Origin: Trichomonas vaginalis G3
Taxonomy: Eukaryota > Parabasalia > Trichomonadida > Trichomonadidae
Assembly: GCF_026262505.1 (NCBI RefSeq)
Contig: NC_067205.1
Span: 10,540,001-10,604,000 of the forward strand
Direction of reading: 5' to 3'
DNA: 64,000 bases
Part shown: positions 39,478 through 49,880 of the stretch, one piece after another
Numbering within the stretch: position 1 is the first letter of the stretch
Layout: each line of letters starts with the position of its first letter
Made by a program: the position numbers and the translations under genes
Notes under the pieces: model-generated
What the model saw: only the letters and a program-made list of their open reading frames with translations
What the model was told of the DNA's origin: nothing
The model's database searches: none

Positions 39478-40380
39478 ATGTTTTATAAACAGTGGGATGA
39501 GCTCTCTGCTAAACTCAATAGTAGTTTTAATAGTAAAAAATCAATAATGGAACTAGCCCAGCAATTTTACGAACTTGGGAAAAGGCAAGATATCGAAAAT
39601 CCTTTTGAGCAAGGGATGATTGCCTTAGCAACCTTTGGTGAAATGCAATGCTATGAAAAACTCCAAGATAAGCAAAATACTATTCAAACAGCAATCACAG
39701 CAGCAAGATTATTCATAAAATCTGCCACATTCAATTATGAAGTTTCTAGAACTATCAGAGATCTTTGGTCAGATCCACTTGCTGATGGTATTCATTGTTT
39801 TAGAGTAGCATATAAAACTTTAATCTTAGATGGCAAGCCAAATCTTGCAGTTGCCATTCTACTCGAACTTGCTAAGACAGAGTCATACTTTGAATATCAT
39901 CATTATGCAGGAAATACATACGAAGAGGTAATACAATTATGTATTGACAAAAATCTCAGACCGCGAGCTATTGTTGACTCTACATTTTCTTGCGTTTTAT
40001 CATACGTTAAAGCAGAGCGATACGATTTAGGTTTAATTGCCGTAACAAAAACAATCGAAAAATTAAAACAAACTTTTCAACAAATTATATCATCTTCGCC
40101 ACTTATGAGGCAACAATTTGATTACCTACTCATATTGCGTGGGCAAATGCTTTTCTGCAACAATAAAAACGAAGAATGCCTACAATTCTTAGATGAAGAG
40201 AAATTTGATTCAAAAGTTCGAGAATTCTTTGCCAAATTCTTATCTCAAGCAAATCTTAAAAATGTTGAATCAATGGAGCAATTTATTGGCGAATCAAAGA
40301 ATTTACATGTATTTAACGATGTTAACTTTGAAATTTTTAATATATATAAGGATAGAATTTCAAAGCCAGAGCGCCACTAA
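39478..40380 (+). CDS. HAP40/F8A-like alpha-solenoid protein, 300 aa
   Basis: The protein is all-helical with TPR-like helix pairs. The order and wording of its helices follow huntingtin-associated HAP40 (F8A). An N-terminal QWDELSAKLNSSF helix is followed by QQFYELGKRQ, then EQGMIALATFGEMQCYEKL, then AITAARLFIKSATFNYE, then DGIHCFRVAYKTLILDGKPNLAVAILLELAKT. The C-terminal pair ends VESMEQFIGESKNLHVFNDVNFEIFNIYKDRI, which aligns by eye to the last helices of HAP40. HAP40 is an obligate partner that stabilises huntingtin and links it to early-endosome movement. The protein is about 70 residues shorter than human F8A because the proline-rich middle loop is missing. A generic SNAP/TPR protein is the alternative. 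Confidence 0.5.
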   Translation: MFYKQWDELSAKLNSSFNSKKSIMELAQQFYELGKRQDIENPFEQGMIALATFGEMQCYEKLQDKQNTIQTAITAARLFIKSATFNYEVSRTIRDLWSDPLADGIHCFRVAYKTLILDGKPNLAVAILLELAKTESYFEYHHYAGNTYEEVIQLCIDKNLRPRAIVDSTFSCVLSYVKAERYDLGLIAVTKTIEKLKQTFQQIISSSPLMRQQFDYLLILRGQMLFCNNKNEECLQFLDEEKFDSKVREFFAKFLSQANLKNVESMEQFIGESKNLHVFNDVNFEIFNIYKDRISKPERH

Positions 40381-40577
40381 GATTTTCCACTTAATATTCA
40401 ACATTTTTATTTTCATTGAAAATTTTTAATCGGATTTGTATTTTTGTTCTCCTATGTGGAGATTTGTTGTTATAAAATTTACTAGATTATTGGATATAAT
40501 CTAATTTTGACTGTTTTCCGTACAATTTTTAATTGTTTTTATGCTTATAACAAAAACTTATTTGTGTTAAGTTATGT

Positions 40578-40664
40578 GTATTGGTCGCTGAATGCTGGTG
40601 CTGAGAGCTGGACCACTTCTTTTTTCCGACATGTTTCTTGCTCTATCACTTAAAGTACCAATAC
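40578..40664 (+). ncRNA. Possible small structured RNA
   Basis: In the gap between two convergent genes, an 8-bp closing stem (GTATTGGT at 40578-40585 with ACCAATAC at 40657-40664) encloses a second hairpin (TGGTGC ... GCTGGACCA near 40594-40614) in sequence that is less AT-rich than its surroundings. There is no recognised family. It could be a snoRNA- or snRNA-like transcript, or a chance structure. Confidence 0.25.
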
Positions 40665-40732
40665 TGATAACTCAATAAGAAACAAATAAATACATTTTAT
40701 CCTAAGTTCAAAATATTTTATTAAGAAATATT

Positions 40733-42121
40733 TTAAATTAATGTTTGTCCCATTTCAGATGTATTTCCTTCAAACTTTTTCGGTCTCCTCGAAATAACTA
40801 TCAAAAGAATTATAATGATTATTACAAGAATTGCAAATAATGGGATTGTTATATACATAATTAAATGTTTCTCCTTTTCTAGCTTTTCATTCCTTTGTTT
40901 ATCATCTTCTTGTTGTGGAGTTGGCGTATGATTGTGAGGTGCTTCTTTAGGTGTTTGCTCTGGTGTTGGAACTGGAGATGGTTCTGGAGTTGGCTTAGGT
41001 GAAGGAGTTGGTTTAGGTGTTGGCTCTGGTGTTGGAACTGGAGATGGTTCTGGAGTTGGCTTAGGTGAAGGAGTTGGTTCTGGGGTTGGCTCTGGTGTTG
41101 GAACTGGAGATGGTTCTGGGGTTGGTTTAGGAGTAGGAGTTGGTTTAGGTGTCGGCGGTATAGCTGTTGGTTGTGGAGTTGCCGGTGGCAAAGGTGGGCT
41201 GTATGGGAAATCCATTGTACAATTATCCATTGTTGTAACACCACCTTGGACTGGGAGAACAAACCTCAAGTTCTTTGGGAAATAAAATTCAGTTTCATCA
41301 CTAGAATTTTCATCCAACCTGAAGTGGACATCACCTTCGATTCTAAAACTATCAGGAAAACCCCCTAATTTTTCTAATGTTGCCATCATGTTATAATCAC
41401 TTGGAATATTTCCTGAAGGTTGTGGATTTTGTTCAGAATCAGAGGATTTTGGAATGGAATCTATTAATGTTTGAGAGGTTTGTTTGTTATATGTGTAAAT
41501 TCTCTTTCTGTTTGAAACAGTTTCTATTCTATCATGAATGTCTTGAGTTTTTCTTAATGATTGATTATAGAAACGAACTTGTGATATATGTTCATCACCT
41601 TCATCATAAGAAGAAATTATTGATCTGAATGTGAAGAAAAAGTTTGAAAATACAAAGTGATTAATATTCATTACAAGACTTGGACCAACAGCTGTATATT
41701 GAAATATACACTCGTCAGAAGAGTTTTCGCATTGAATTTGACTAATTGGGCCTTGAAGTATTTTCTCTAGGACATCTTGATCAATCGGATATGGAACTTT
41801 TGCATTTTGTGCAAGTGGATTCCTTGTCGTTATTTCATCCACCCAGTCTATTCTTCCTGATTGATATTTAGCAAATTTGGTTTTAGCAATAAAGTTTTTG
41901 TTTGATGCCATAATTGTATTTCCTGCTAAACAAATGACTTCATTTGGAGGGATTTTTATGGTAGCCATATTCAAATCTGGCAAATTTCCACCAAATTTTA
42001 AATTACCTTTCTGTGATGAACACTGAGGAAAAGCATTTTCATACATTGCTGGAATAGTATTCTCTTGAATATATCTCTTTGATGTGATATTGTTTAAACG
42101 ATTGATTATCAATGGTAGCAT
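40733..42121 (-). CDS. Surface protein with Pro/Thr repeat stalk and C-terminal membrane helix, 462 aa
   Basis: The ectodomain (about residues 1-305) has no recognised domain but contains several Cys and many Asn-X-Ser/Thr sequons. It is followed by a proline-rich stalk of about 90 residues made of [18 protein letters not shown] repeats, likely O-glycosylated. Then come a Lys/Glu segment, one transmembrane helix (about residues 419-442) and a short basic/polar tail. This layout is typical of trichomonad surface proteins. The N-terminus lacks a convincing signal peptide. An ATG at 42184 in the same frame (MSSLCKV) is separated from this frame by a TGA at 42161-42163, so the gene may have lost its true start and signal sequence, or translation may begin at 42121 with MLPLIINRL. 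Confidence 0.7.
   Translation of the reverse strand: MLPLIINRLNNITSKRYIQENTIPAMYENAFPQCSSQKGNLKFGGNLPDLNMATIKIPPNEVICLAGNTIMASNKNFIAKTKFAKYQSGRIDWVDEITTRNPLAQNAKVPYPIDQDVLEKILQGPISQIQCENSSDECIFQYTAVGPSLVMNINHFVFSNFFFTFRSIISSYDEGDEHISQVRFYNQSLRKTQDIHDRIETVSNRKRIYTYNKQTSQTLIDSIPKSSDSEQNPQPSGNIPSDYNMMATLEKLGGFPDSFRIEGDVHFRLDENSSDETEFYFPKNLRFVLPVQGGVTTMDNCTMDFPYSPPLPPATPQPTAIPPTPKPTPTPKPTPEPSPVPTPEPTPEPTPSPKPTPEPSPVPTPEPTPKPTPSPKPTPEPSPVPTPEQTPKEAPHNHTPTPQQEDDKQRNEKLEKEKHLIMYITIPLFAILVIIIIILLIVISRRPKKFEGNTSEMGQTLI
40920..41190 (-). repeat. Pro-Thr stalk tandem repeat
   Basis: Degenerate tandem units encode [26 protein letters not shown] sequence (about three long copies plus shorter ones). The repeated DNA is recognisable as GGTTCTGGAGTTGGC and GTTGGAACTGGAG strings on the plus strand. 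Confidence 0.85.
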
Positions 42122-42990
42122 CAATAAAGAATGGAAAGAAGCTCTTAAGAATTTTTTGAATCAAACTTTACAAAGCGACGACATGGTATTTCGGTTTCAA
42201 AATGGGATATTTTAATTGCTGTGACAATGTATATTATATCAAATATATATATATATTTATAAAACGGCCAACAGTTTTCAATACATTCAATTTTTTGAAT
42301 TTAAAATTACACCCAATCGTTGGATCTGATAAATTTGAACGGATAAGTATTTTAGTTGATTTTTACGTTCCGCGAATTCCCAGAACTGTAATAATACACT
42401 TTTAAAAAATGCCGGAGAATCAAATTATCTGACACATTCAATTTGGCATTTGACGGAATTTGTGAGAATCGGAGGTTTTTCACATTCGAAAATTTTACCA
42501 TTATGTCAAAAATGACTCAAAGGGATTTTATTATTTTCATGTGCATTATAAAAACTGTCATTAAATCGACAAGTGAACCCGACAGCAATTTTTAAACCCG
42601 AAAAATTTGGAAACTTTATAAATTACAAATAAATCTGATATATGGCATGACTTCTCCAATGGCTGTAGTATTTGAACATAACATTAAAACATTTTTAATT
42701 ATAAGCAAAATTATATGAGGAGTATTCCTACCCTGATTTTTAACATTCAAATCCTGTTTTCATTTATAATAGTTTCTAAAAGTCTTTACCTATCAAGCAT
42801 GATCATTAAACCCACATATATATTATTTTTTATTAGTATAATATATATATGTGAGAATGTGCTTGAGTGAAAAGATATCTATGTGATGTCTAACATTCTT
42901 AGCTATGTCTTTCAAATATAATTTCTAAGATGAATAATTGGAGTGAACTGATAATTTTATGACATTTTCCAAATTTGACATTTTTTTTAA
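42122..42990. other. AT-rich intergenic region
   Basis: It contains a near-perfect AT-rich hairpin at 42813-42853 (CACATATATATTAT against its complement with one extra AT). No gene is supported. Confidence 0.4.
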
Positions 42991-43464
42991 ATTGTCGAGA
43001 TCAAAGAAGCCACTGTTGAAGATACTGAAACAATCTTATCACTTGCAAAAGAACTTGCTGAATATGAAAAGCTTCTTGATCAAGTAACAGCAACTGTTGA
43101 AGATTATAGGAGATCTCTTTTCGAAAAGAAGTATGCCAATGCATTACTCCTCAAGCATGAAGGTCAACCAATCGGATATGCACTTTACTTCTATTCATTT
43201 TCAACATTTTTGGGTAAAGGAGGAATATATCTTGAAGATCTCTATATTCGTCCAGCATTTCGCGGAAAAGGTTATGGTACGCAAGCTCTTAAGTACTTAG
43301 CTCAAAAATGTCTTGATGAAGGCTTAGGAAGACTTGAATGGGAATGCCTTGATTGGAATGAGCCAAGTCTTTGCTTCTATAAGAATATTGGCGCAAAAGC
43401 TCTTAAAGAGTGGGTTCGCCATTGTGTTACAGATGAAGATTTGGTAAATTTAGCAAAAAAGTAA
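42991..43464 (+). CDS. GNAT-family (diamine/spermidine-type) N-acetyltransferase, 157 codons, start codon apparently lost
   Basis: The frame from ATT at 42991 reads IVEIKEATVEDTETILSLAKELAEYEKL and continues through the whole GNAT fold. GGIYLEDLYIRPAFRGKGYGTQAL is the acetyl-CoA-binding motif A (R/Q-x-x-G-x-G/A), and LEWECLDWNEPSLCFYKNIGA is the C-terminal motif typical of the SSAT-like subfamily. Such enzymes acetylate polyamines or related amines. The length of about 157 residues is normal for the family. There is no in-frame ATG before or inside the first half, and a TAA lies just before the ATT. The expected MVEIKEAT start would need ATG where ATT stands. Either the gene has lost its start codon (young pseudogene), it begins at a non-AUG codon, or there is a sequencing error. 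No trichomonad-type intron signal was found upstream. Confidence 0.8.
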   Translation: MVEIKEATVEDTETILSLAKELAEYEKLLDQVTATVEDYRRSLFEKKYANALLLKHEGQPIGYALYFYSFSTFLGKGGIYLEDLYIRPAFRGKGYGTQALKYLAQKCLDEGLGRLEWECLDWNEPSLCFYKNIGAKALKEWVRHCVTDEDLVNLAKK

Positions 43465-43725
43465 GTTAATTATATCAATATTGTTCAGTAATACGGTATC
43501 ACAGATAAACTATTATATATATTAAACTATATTCTTGTTGAAAACTCTTTCCTATTTATAAGATTAATTATTGATACCTAATCTGTGGTACCAACTTCTA
43601 ATTTTTAACTTAAATTTGTATTGTATTTTTGTACTTGTTATGGTTAAGTCTTTCATATGTTTTAAAAAGATTATTGTAAGATAATGATTATTAACGAGAA
43701 TGTTATTGCAAACAAAAGAAAAGTA

Positions 43726-44304
43726 ATGGCATCCCATATATTTAGTGATGAAAGTCCACCACCTCAAAGGCAAACTCGTGCTCAAGATATCCCTCCAAAT
43801 ATAAAAAAGCCTCCACCAATAATTGATCAAGCCGAATATGAGCAAGTGCGCAAGTCATATGATCCCAAACAAGTTAATCCTGATTTTTCACGATTTAACT
43901 CTCTTGTTCCTCCAAAAACACAAATTCCAAAAATCGATGTTCTTCCACCAAGGCTTCCTATGCAAACATTACAACAATTTCCTGATTTGAAACTTGAAAA
44001 TGTTCATCAAATTCAATCTTTTGATTTAGGTGTAATACAATTCCCAGTTGATAAGAGCTTTACACCAATAAAGATGCCTCTTCATTCATTAAATAGTTTA
44101 AAGCAAATAAGAGAAGATATAAGTATCGGAAATGTTGAATTTTTATATAAATTAAAAAATGAGACTGACGCAATTCCAAGTCAATCATCAGAGGCAAACA
44201 CACCACAACAAACTCCTGATAGAAATACAGATAACAAGCAATTTCAAAAGATGGATACTTATTCCGAATTTATTGATCTTAATTCATCACTTTTCCCACC
44301 ATGA
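43726..44304 (+). CDS. Hypothetical proline-rich protein, about 192 aa
   Basis: I do not recognise this protein. An in-frame ATG at 43684 would add 14 residues, but MASHIFSDESPPP at 43726 is the cleaner start. The N-terminal 50 residues are Pro-rich (SPPPQR, IKKPPPI), the middle has repeated Pro-hydrophobic segments (SLVPPKTQIPKIDVLPPRLP), and the end is polar (Gln, Thr, Asn). There is no membrane segment or catalytic motif, and it is probably largely disordered. TTTCATATG upstream fits the trichomonad initiator. Confidence 0.6.
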   Translation: MASHIFSDESPPPQRQTRAQDIPPNIKKPPPIIDQAEYEQVRKSYDPKQVNPDFSRFNSLVPPKTQIPKIDVLPPRLPMQTLQQFPDLKLENVHQIQSFDLGVIQFPVDKSFTPIKMPLHSLNSLKQIREDISIGNVEFLYKLKNETDAIPSQSSEANTPQQTPDRNTDNKQFQKMDTYSEFIDLNSSLFPP

Positions 44305-44677
44305 TATATTAGTCTCTAGAAAATTGGTATTTTTTTCTACAGAGAAGTTTGATTTTTTGATAAATAATCAAAATTTTATCGAAAAATTGCCTCGCACAAA
44401 TGAAATCATATTAGATGTTAAAAACTTGTACTATGTAATTCAAAATGCTCGGTATGTGTTTGATTCTCTAATTTCATATCCGAATTCACAAAATTGATAA
44501 CTTATCTGGATCATTTTGTCACAACACTTGAAAAACTGTGTTTTCGAGTGCGTAATTTATAGTAAAATTCGTAAAAAATCAAATTATATTTTTAACAAAA
44601 ATCGAAATACAGGAAATAATGTAATTTTTGATAAAACAAAAACTTTACTAAGCCAAATAATTTTGGTTGCCCGAAGG

Positions 44678-45373
44678 CTAAAGGTCTTGTGGCCTCTTTT
44701 GTGTTGTCTCCCACGGATTTCCTTGTACGTTAATAACAGAAGCTACGCCGTGTTTGAAAGTGCATTTATATACTGTTAAGCCGGAAACATCCTTGAAAAC
44801 TGGAAATGTAAGGTAAGAAAAATAAGATTTGGTAAGAGCAGGTAAGTATCTATTGCCAATGAAGGCAATGTGCTTAAAGGCCTGATCAGACCTAAGTTTA
44901 GTAACTAAAATGTTCAAGAAGACGTGCGACATCTAATCTTGAACGCTTTAGAATTTATGGCAAAACGGTTTTTGTAAACTCTCATAATTATTATTTCAAC
45001 TCTCGTCATTTTTTGTGAATTCGGCATTTCTCCATTTGGTCTTCCATGATAGTGCTGCAAGCCAGAAGAACTATAATTATGTGGTCTATCTGCTAGGATA
45101 TACTAGCTAGACTGTGTAAGTGTTGTGAATCTTGAAATATTTATGAATTAAAAACTCTACAAAATTATCCGCCAATGATTTCTGAATTCCAATATTGGCT
45201 TCCGGCAAGAATATAATCACGTTATTGAAACGCGTCTCAACCTGCCAGACCATTTTCTCAACGAATAAAAAAACATTTTTGTTTTCTGCAATGATGTTAT
45301 ACACATACATGGTATTATTTATGAATTGAGAGTGTGTCAACTGGGTGTAAGTGCACCCGTAAGATCCTTTCAA
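44678..45373 (-). other. Possible remnants of an old repetitive-element coding region
   Basis: Two reverse-strand open segments (44678-44932 and 45107-45373) have more balanced composition than the surrounding AT-rich DNA and protein-like residue patterns, but there is no family I can name firmly. They may be a relic of a virus-like or other repeat element. If so it is old and broken. Confidence is low. Confidence 0.25.
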
Positions 45374-45563
45374 GGGTTACTTCATAAATACAGACCATTT
45401 GGAAGAGAATGATCTTTTGGATAAAAGTTTGCAAATTTGTTCGTCAAACCCGCATACTATACTATTTTTGCCGTTTGCTAAACTCAATGTTCATACTATT
45501 TGCAATGCATATATTTGAACAAAAAAAATTGTTATCAAGAAATGAAGGGGGAGTACTTAAAAA

Positions 45564-46148
45564 ATGAATGAATCTCATGGTTTAGGCTTCTCAAACAAGA
45601 GGATTGGTAGACACAAATCGTACGCGTTTGATCTAAATTTTAAGCCAGAAGAAGTATCTACCAATTGCACCGATGATGCAAATTCAATTTTAACAAAAAT
45701 TCAGAATTTAGAAAATAGATTAAACTCTTGTGATTTAATTTATAAACTAAGCTCACAAACTCAGCTCGTACGGAGCAAAGAAAGAAAAGAAAAAATACAA
45801 TCATTGAAAAAAGCTTTAAATAGCTATAAGCATTCAATTGATGAAGCAGAAAAGCAAGAACTACAATTGCCAAATAACATCAACAAAACGATTCGTAACG
45901 AGATTGATACTTTTATTTCAACAGAAGCACCAACTGAGTTAAAAGATCTATATGCAGAAGTACATGAATTATCTCATAATATACAGGAGTTAATGAAAAA
46001 GGTCACGTTAAAAAATAAAAAAGAAATAGAAAATTTAATTCCAAAATTAAGCTTAATAGATTTAAATGAAGAAGAGAGTCAACTATTGAATACCATAATA
46101 CAAAATCAAAAAGAACTTGAAAGTCTTACCAAAAATGGAAGCAAATAA
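45564..46148 (+). CDS. Small coiled-coil protein, 194 aa
   Basis: I do not recognise this protein. After a 45-residue basic/aromatic N-terminus, residues about 45-190 are helical with heptad-like spacing, rich in Leu, Lys, Glu, Gln and Asn. The gene lies just before a larger helical-protein gene on the same strand, with a 500-bp gap. A cytoskeletal or centrosomal component is conceivable but not shown. Confidence 0.65.
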   Translation: MNESHGLGFSNKRIGRHKSYAFDLNFKPEEVSTNCTDDANSILTKIQNLENRLNSCDLIYKLSSQTQLVRSKERKEKIQSLKKALNSYKHSIDEAEKQELQLPNNINKTIRNEIDTFISTEAPTELKDLYAEVHELSHNIQELMKKVTLKNKKEIENLIPKLSLIDLNEEESQLLNTIIQNQKELESLTKNGSK

Positions 46149-46648
46149 TGCTATTTTCTTGGGAATTTCATAATTTAAATATGGGATTTTCAATCTCAAG
46201 TGTGGCACTCGAACTAATCTTGCTACGTGTTATGATGGTCATTTTCTATTTATGGTTTTAAAGTTTGATATCATGATCAAATACTAATAGAAGTACTGCA
46301 CAATAGTAACCAGTTGTTTGTAATGTTTACATGAATTTTGATATAAAATTTTTGTTATCTATATAAATTCTTGTGTATATAATCAACTATGAGATAAATT
46401 TTTAAGTTATATTATGAATGGAAAGTTTGCCCAATGATAATAAAGTACAATATCAAATACTTGTTTATTCAACATTTTATTAGATACATAGCAATCATTC
46501 TTATTCCACTCTTGGAACTTAGTTTTGATTTTTTCAAATTGAAAAAAGTGACATATCAAAAGTATAAATTGAATAAAATTTAAAATAATATTTGTTAAAA
46601 GCTGAATGAATCTTTTAAGTAATTTTTGGAAAATTTAGAAAAGTGACA

Positions 46649-49033
46649 ATGAATGAAAAAACGGTCACTCCGTTGACGAAACCCAATATTGGAAAGAATT
46701 CGCAACGAAGTGGTATCAAAAAATTGCATTCAGCATCATCACTTAATACAATTTCATCTAATTCTTCAAGTTTGCCGAAGTTAAAAGAGCAATTTAATAC
46801 GTTTTGCAATACAATTCATCAATTCACTGTTCTTGAAGGTTCAGAGTTCTCAGGAACATCCATTTTTAATACAAAAATGCCAAAACTTAAGTCAGATTTT
46901 AATAATTTTTATTCTGCTGCATTAAAAACAGCTTCATTAATGCCTTCTCTCCAGAAATCTGGTTCTAATGAATTTGGATTTAAAGAATTGAAATCAGAAG
47001 CTTATGAATTCATAAATACATGGAAACTCTTTGAATTAGAAGTATCAAAGCTAAAAGAAAAGTCTAACAATTCCGCACAGATTACTATAGATGCAAATTT
47101 CAAATCTATTGCTTCTTGTTTAGAATATATTTTATTTTCTACTAATCAAGACGGTCCTAACGGGAGATCTGCATCTAGAACGTGTCAGTTACTATCTATT
47201 CAGTTTTCAGATATACAAAAGATCTATTATAAATTACAAGAATCTCAAAATTTTGAAGAATACAAAACATTAATTGAACCTATTGCATCTTTTTCCAGAG
47301 ATTGTAATAATGCATTTCTACATGATTTTACAAACTTAACTATTCAACAAACAGAGTTAACTGCGATGAGATCTCGAATCTTCCAATCATCAAGCGAAAT
47401 CATAAGAAGATTGCATGGTTATTCGAATAACTCTAAGAGTATATCAGAAATTTGTAATCAGCTTCAAAAAACAAGGAGATTAATCACAAATGTATTCAAA
47501 TCTCTTAATATAAACGAAGTAGAGAAGAAACTAGACCAATATTTTGATAACTCTCTCACGATGGTTGAAATTATAGAAAGATCCATGGATTTAATTGACA
47601 ATTTATTTTATTCAAGATCATCTATCTTAGATTATCTTAATTTTCTTAAGAATAAAGCAGTAGAAATGACTGAAACGAACTGTGAACTCAATAAACAGAT
47701 AGAAATCGGTAAAAGTCAAAAAGATATAATGATTCAAGAGCAAAATCGATTAAAACAGCTTATTCCTGAAAATAGTCATCAAGGTCTTGTTCATGACTTA
47801 ATTGAATTCATCAAAGAGGTGAAAGATATTGGAGAAGAAGAGGAAGAAGATTTGAATGACGATGATACAATTTTTGAAACGATTAAAGGCATAGTTGTTG
47901 AACTCAAAGACGACATAGAAGATGCTAAAGCTATTCTTGATGGTTATCTCGATCAAACTCTTCACGAAATGTGTGAACAGAAAATGAAAGAAATTGAAGA
48001 CCTCAAAAACAGTAACGCAACATCTTTACAACCAATCATTGAGTATTTATGTTGTGTTGTGAAGCCAGAGCAATCACCTGTTGATGCAATTATTGAAAGT
48101 ATTAAATCAAGAATTCAAACTTACGAATGGCAACTGAACCAAAGCCAAAAACGTGGTGAAACTAACTACGGAAAATTCCTAGATCGTCTTTTGGAAATGC
48201 TGCCCCTTGACGGAACTGTTTCTGAAAATAAAAAAGATGTTGTTTTGTCAAGAATCGAAACATTGATAAACGAAAACAAGAAATATAAAGATCTAGAGAT
48301 GAGTTTATCTATCGGACTTCAAAACCAAGGAGAAAATGAAAATCATGTCCAAAATAACATTCATGACAGCGATATTCAAGTTCCAAAGCTAAGAGAGATC
48401 GCTAATTTACTTGGATCAGCTTCAAATTTCAACGAAATCGATGATTTGCTGAATTATATTATTCAACAAATTAAAGAGTTGAAAGACAAGTATAAAACAA
48501 GTTTCGATGAAGTTGTACAAGTTAAGAATTACTTAAATTCCGTTTTGGAACGAAATTCCATCAATTTACCAAATCATTCAATAACTGCTCTTTTTGAAGC
48601 GGAATGTTATGTTAATAACTCAATAACATTCAATAATATACGAGAAATATTTGCTACAAACAGTCAAGTTGACTTATCTTTGATAGATAAAAACGCATCA
48701 ACTTTTTTGACGAAAGTTGAGAAGAAATTAATGAAAAGTGCAGCTTCTATAACCTTGATGAAGAGTTTTGCTCCTATTTTGAGTAATTTATTTGCACATT
48801 TCTCAGAAGGAAACAGATTAAAACAAAACGAAGCTTATCAGATAATAAATGACTCTGTAATTCAGTTAAAAGCTGTTCAATCGAGGTCTGATATCAATAA
48901 CAGCTCAGGAAAATCAGTTTTGATGGTTCTTGATAGATTAAATCAATTGATCTTCTCTTTAATGACCTTAGTGTCTTCATCACAAGTTGAAGATTCTAAA
49001 TTTCAACAATTTGTTACAAATATGCAACATTAA
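46649..49033 (+). CDS. Long helical/coiled-coil protein, 794 aa
   Basis: ATG at 46649 follows AAAAGTGACA (46639-46648) with no gap; an in-frame GTG 6 bases upstream is part of that motif. The first 50 residues are Ser/Lys-rich and disordered. The rest is almost entirely helical with several coiled-coil stretches (about residues 330-470 and 490-640), an acidic patch EEEEEDLNDDD near 400, and little Pro or Gly. No known domain is recognised. Length and helicity resemble structural proteins of the basal body or cytoskeleton, which is inference. Confidence 0.75.
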   Translation: MNEKTVTPLTKPNIGKNSQRSGIKKLHSASSLNTISSNSSSLPKLKEQFNTFCNTIHQFTVLEGSEFSGTSIFNTKMPKLKSDFNNFYSAALKTASLMPSLQKSGSNEFGFKELKSEAYEFINTWKLFELEVSKLKEKSNNSAQITIDANFKSIASCLEYILFSTNQDGPNGRSASRTCQLLSIQFSDIQKIYYKLQESQNFEEYKTLIEPIASFSRDCNNAFLHDFTNLTIQQTELTAMRSRIFQSSSEIIRRLHGYSNNSKSISEICNQLQKTRRLITNVFKSLNINEVEKKLDQYFDNSLTMVEIIERSMDLIDNLFYSRSSILDYLNFLKNKAVEMTETNCELNKQIEIGKSQKDIMIQEQNRLKQLIPENSHQGLVHDLIEFIKEVKDIGEEEEEDLNDDDTIFETIKGIVVELKDDIEDAKAILDGYLDQTLHEMCEQKMKEIEDLKNSNATSLQPIIEYLCCVVKPEQSPVDAIIESIKSRIQTYEWQLNQSQKRGETNYGKFLDRLLEMLPLDGTVSENKKDVVLSRIETLINENKKYKDLEMSLSIGLQNQGENENHVQNNIHDSDIQVPKLREIANLLGSASNFNEIDDLLNYIIQQIKELKDKYKTSFDEVVQVKNYLNSVLERNSINLPNHSITALFEAECYVNNSITFNNIREIFATNSQVDLSLIDKNASTFLTKVEKKLMKSAASITLMKSFAPILSNLFAHFSEGNRLKQNEAYQIINDSVIQLKAVQSRSDINNSSGKSVLMVLDRLNQLIFSLMTLVSSSQVEDSKFQQFVTNMQH

Positions 49034-49399
49034 AATTTAATTTAATACTTTTGCTTTTGGCAAAGTTAACTTTTGTTTATTTTATATTTATATTTGGAAT
49101 TAAAAAAATATATTTATGTGTGTTATTGTTCATTTATTATCTTTCAGCATTAATGGTGTAATCGATTTTTAAAAGATCTATTTGGTAGAACTCCTTTTCG
49201 TTATGCAACACAAAATAAACAAAAAGAAAAATGATTTAGATTCTTTTTCGATAATATAAGAACTGCTTAAAAATGTATTTAACTTTAATGTTACCCATCC
49301 AGAATGGTATCAGTTTGGACTTTCTGATTCCCTGTTTTTATATGATTTTGTCAACGCCTAAATTCTTAATATTACATTTTATTTTTGTTCGACTGTTAA

Positions 49400-49828
49400 C
49401 CACCTATGCATGTGAAAGAAGATGTTCAACTATTTCTTTAAAGTTTCTATTTGTTGCCATATGAAGAAGTGTTACTCCTCCATTATTTTTTACATTGATA
49501 TTTGCAGTATGCTAAAGAAGGCATTTTACTATTTCTTTATTATTATATATATTGTTGCAATATGAAGAGGTGAATTTCCCAAAATATTTTGTTCATTAGT
49601 ATTTGTACTATATGAAAGAAGGAGCTCTGCTAATTTATTTTGATTATGAGTGATTGCTTTATGAAGAGTTGTTTCTTTGACATTATGTTTTTCATTGACT
49701 TTTTCGAAATGTTTTGGAATTTTCCGAAGTTTTAAAATTATGATGGCTTTAATATGGGATTTGATATCATTAATAATTAGCAGTTCATAAAGCCTCATAT
49801 ACTGTATATGTTTGCCATTGAAATGCAA
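49400..49828 (-). pseudogene. Ankyrin-repeat gene fragment
   Basis: On the minus strand, typical ankyrin segments are visible: ETTLHKAITHNQNKLAELLLSY and LGNSPLHIAT in one frame, then, after a frame change near 49535, NNGGVTLLHMATNRNFKEIVEHLLSHA followed by a stop at about 49405. There is no start of a full protein, and the frame is broken at least twice. This is the 3' part of a decayed member of the large trichomonad ankyrin family. Confidence 0.7.
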
Positions 49829-49880
49829 AATACAGTAATCATGCAGAGTTCAAAATGGCTTCATGTTGAGATGATTTCTT

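Noticed and set aside
42961-42990. An intron upstream of the acetyltransferase supplying its start
   Set aside because: I found no GTATGT-type 5' site paired with the trichomonad ACTAACACACAG-like 3' signal.
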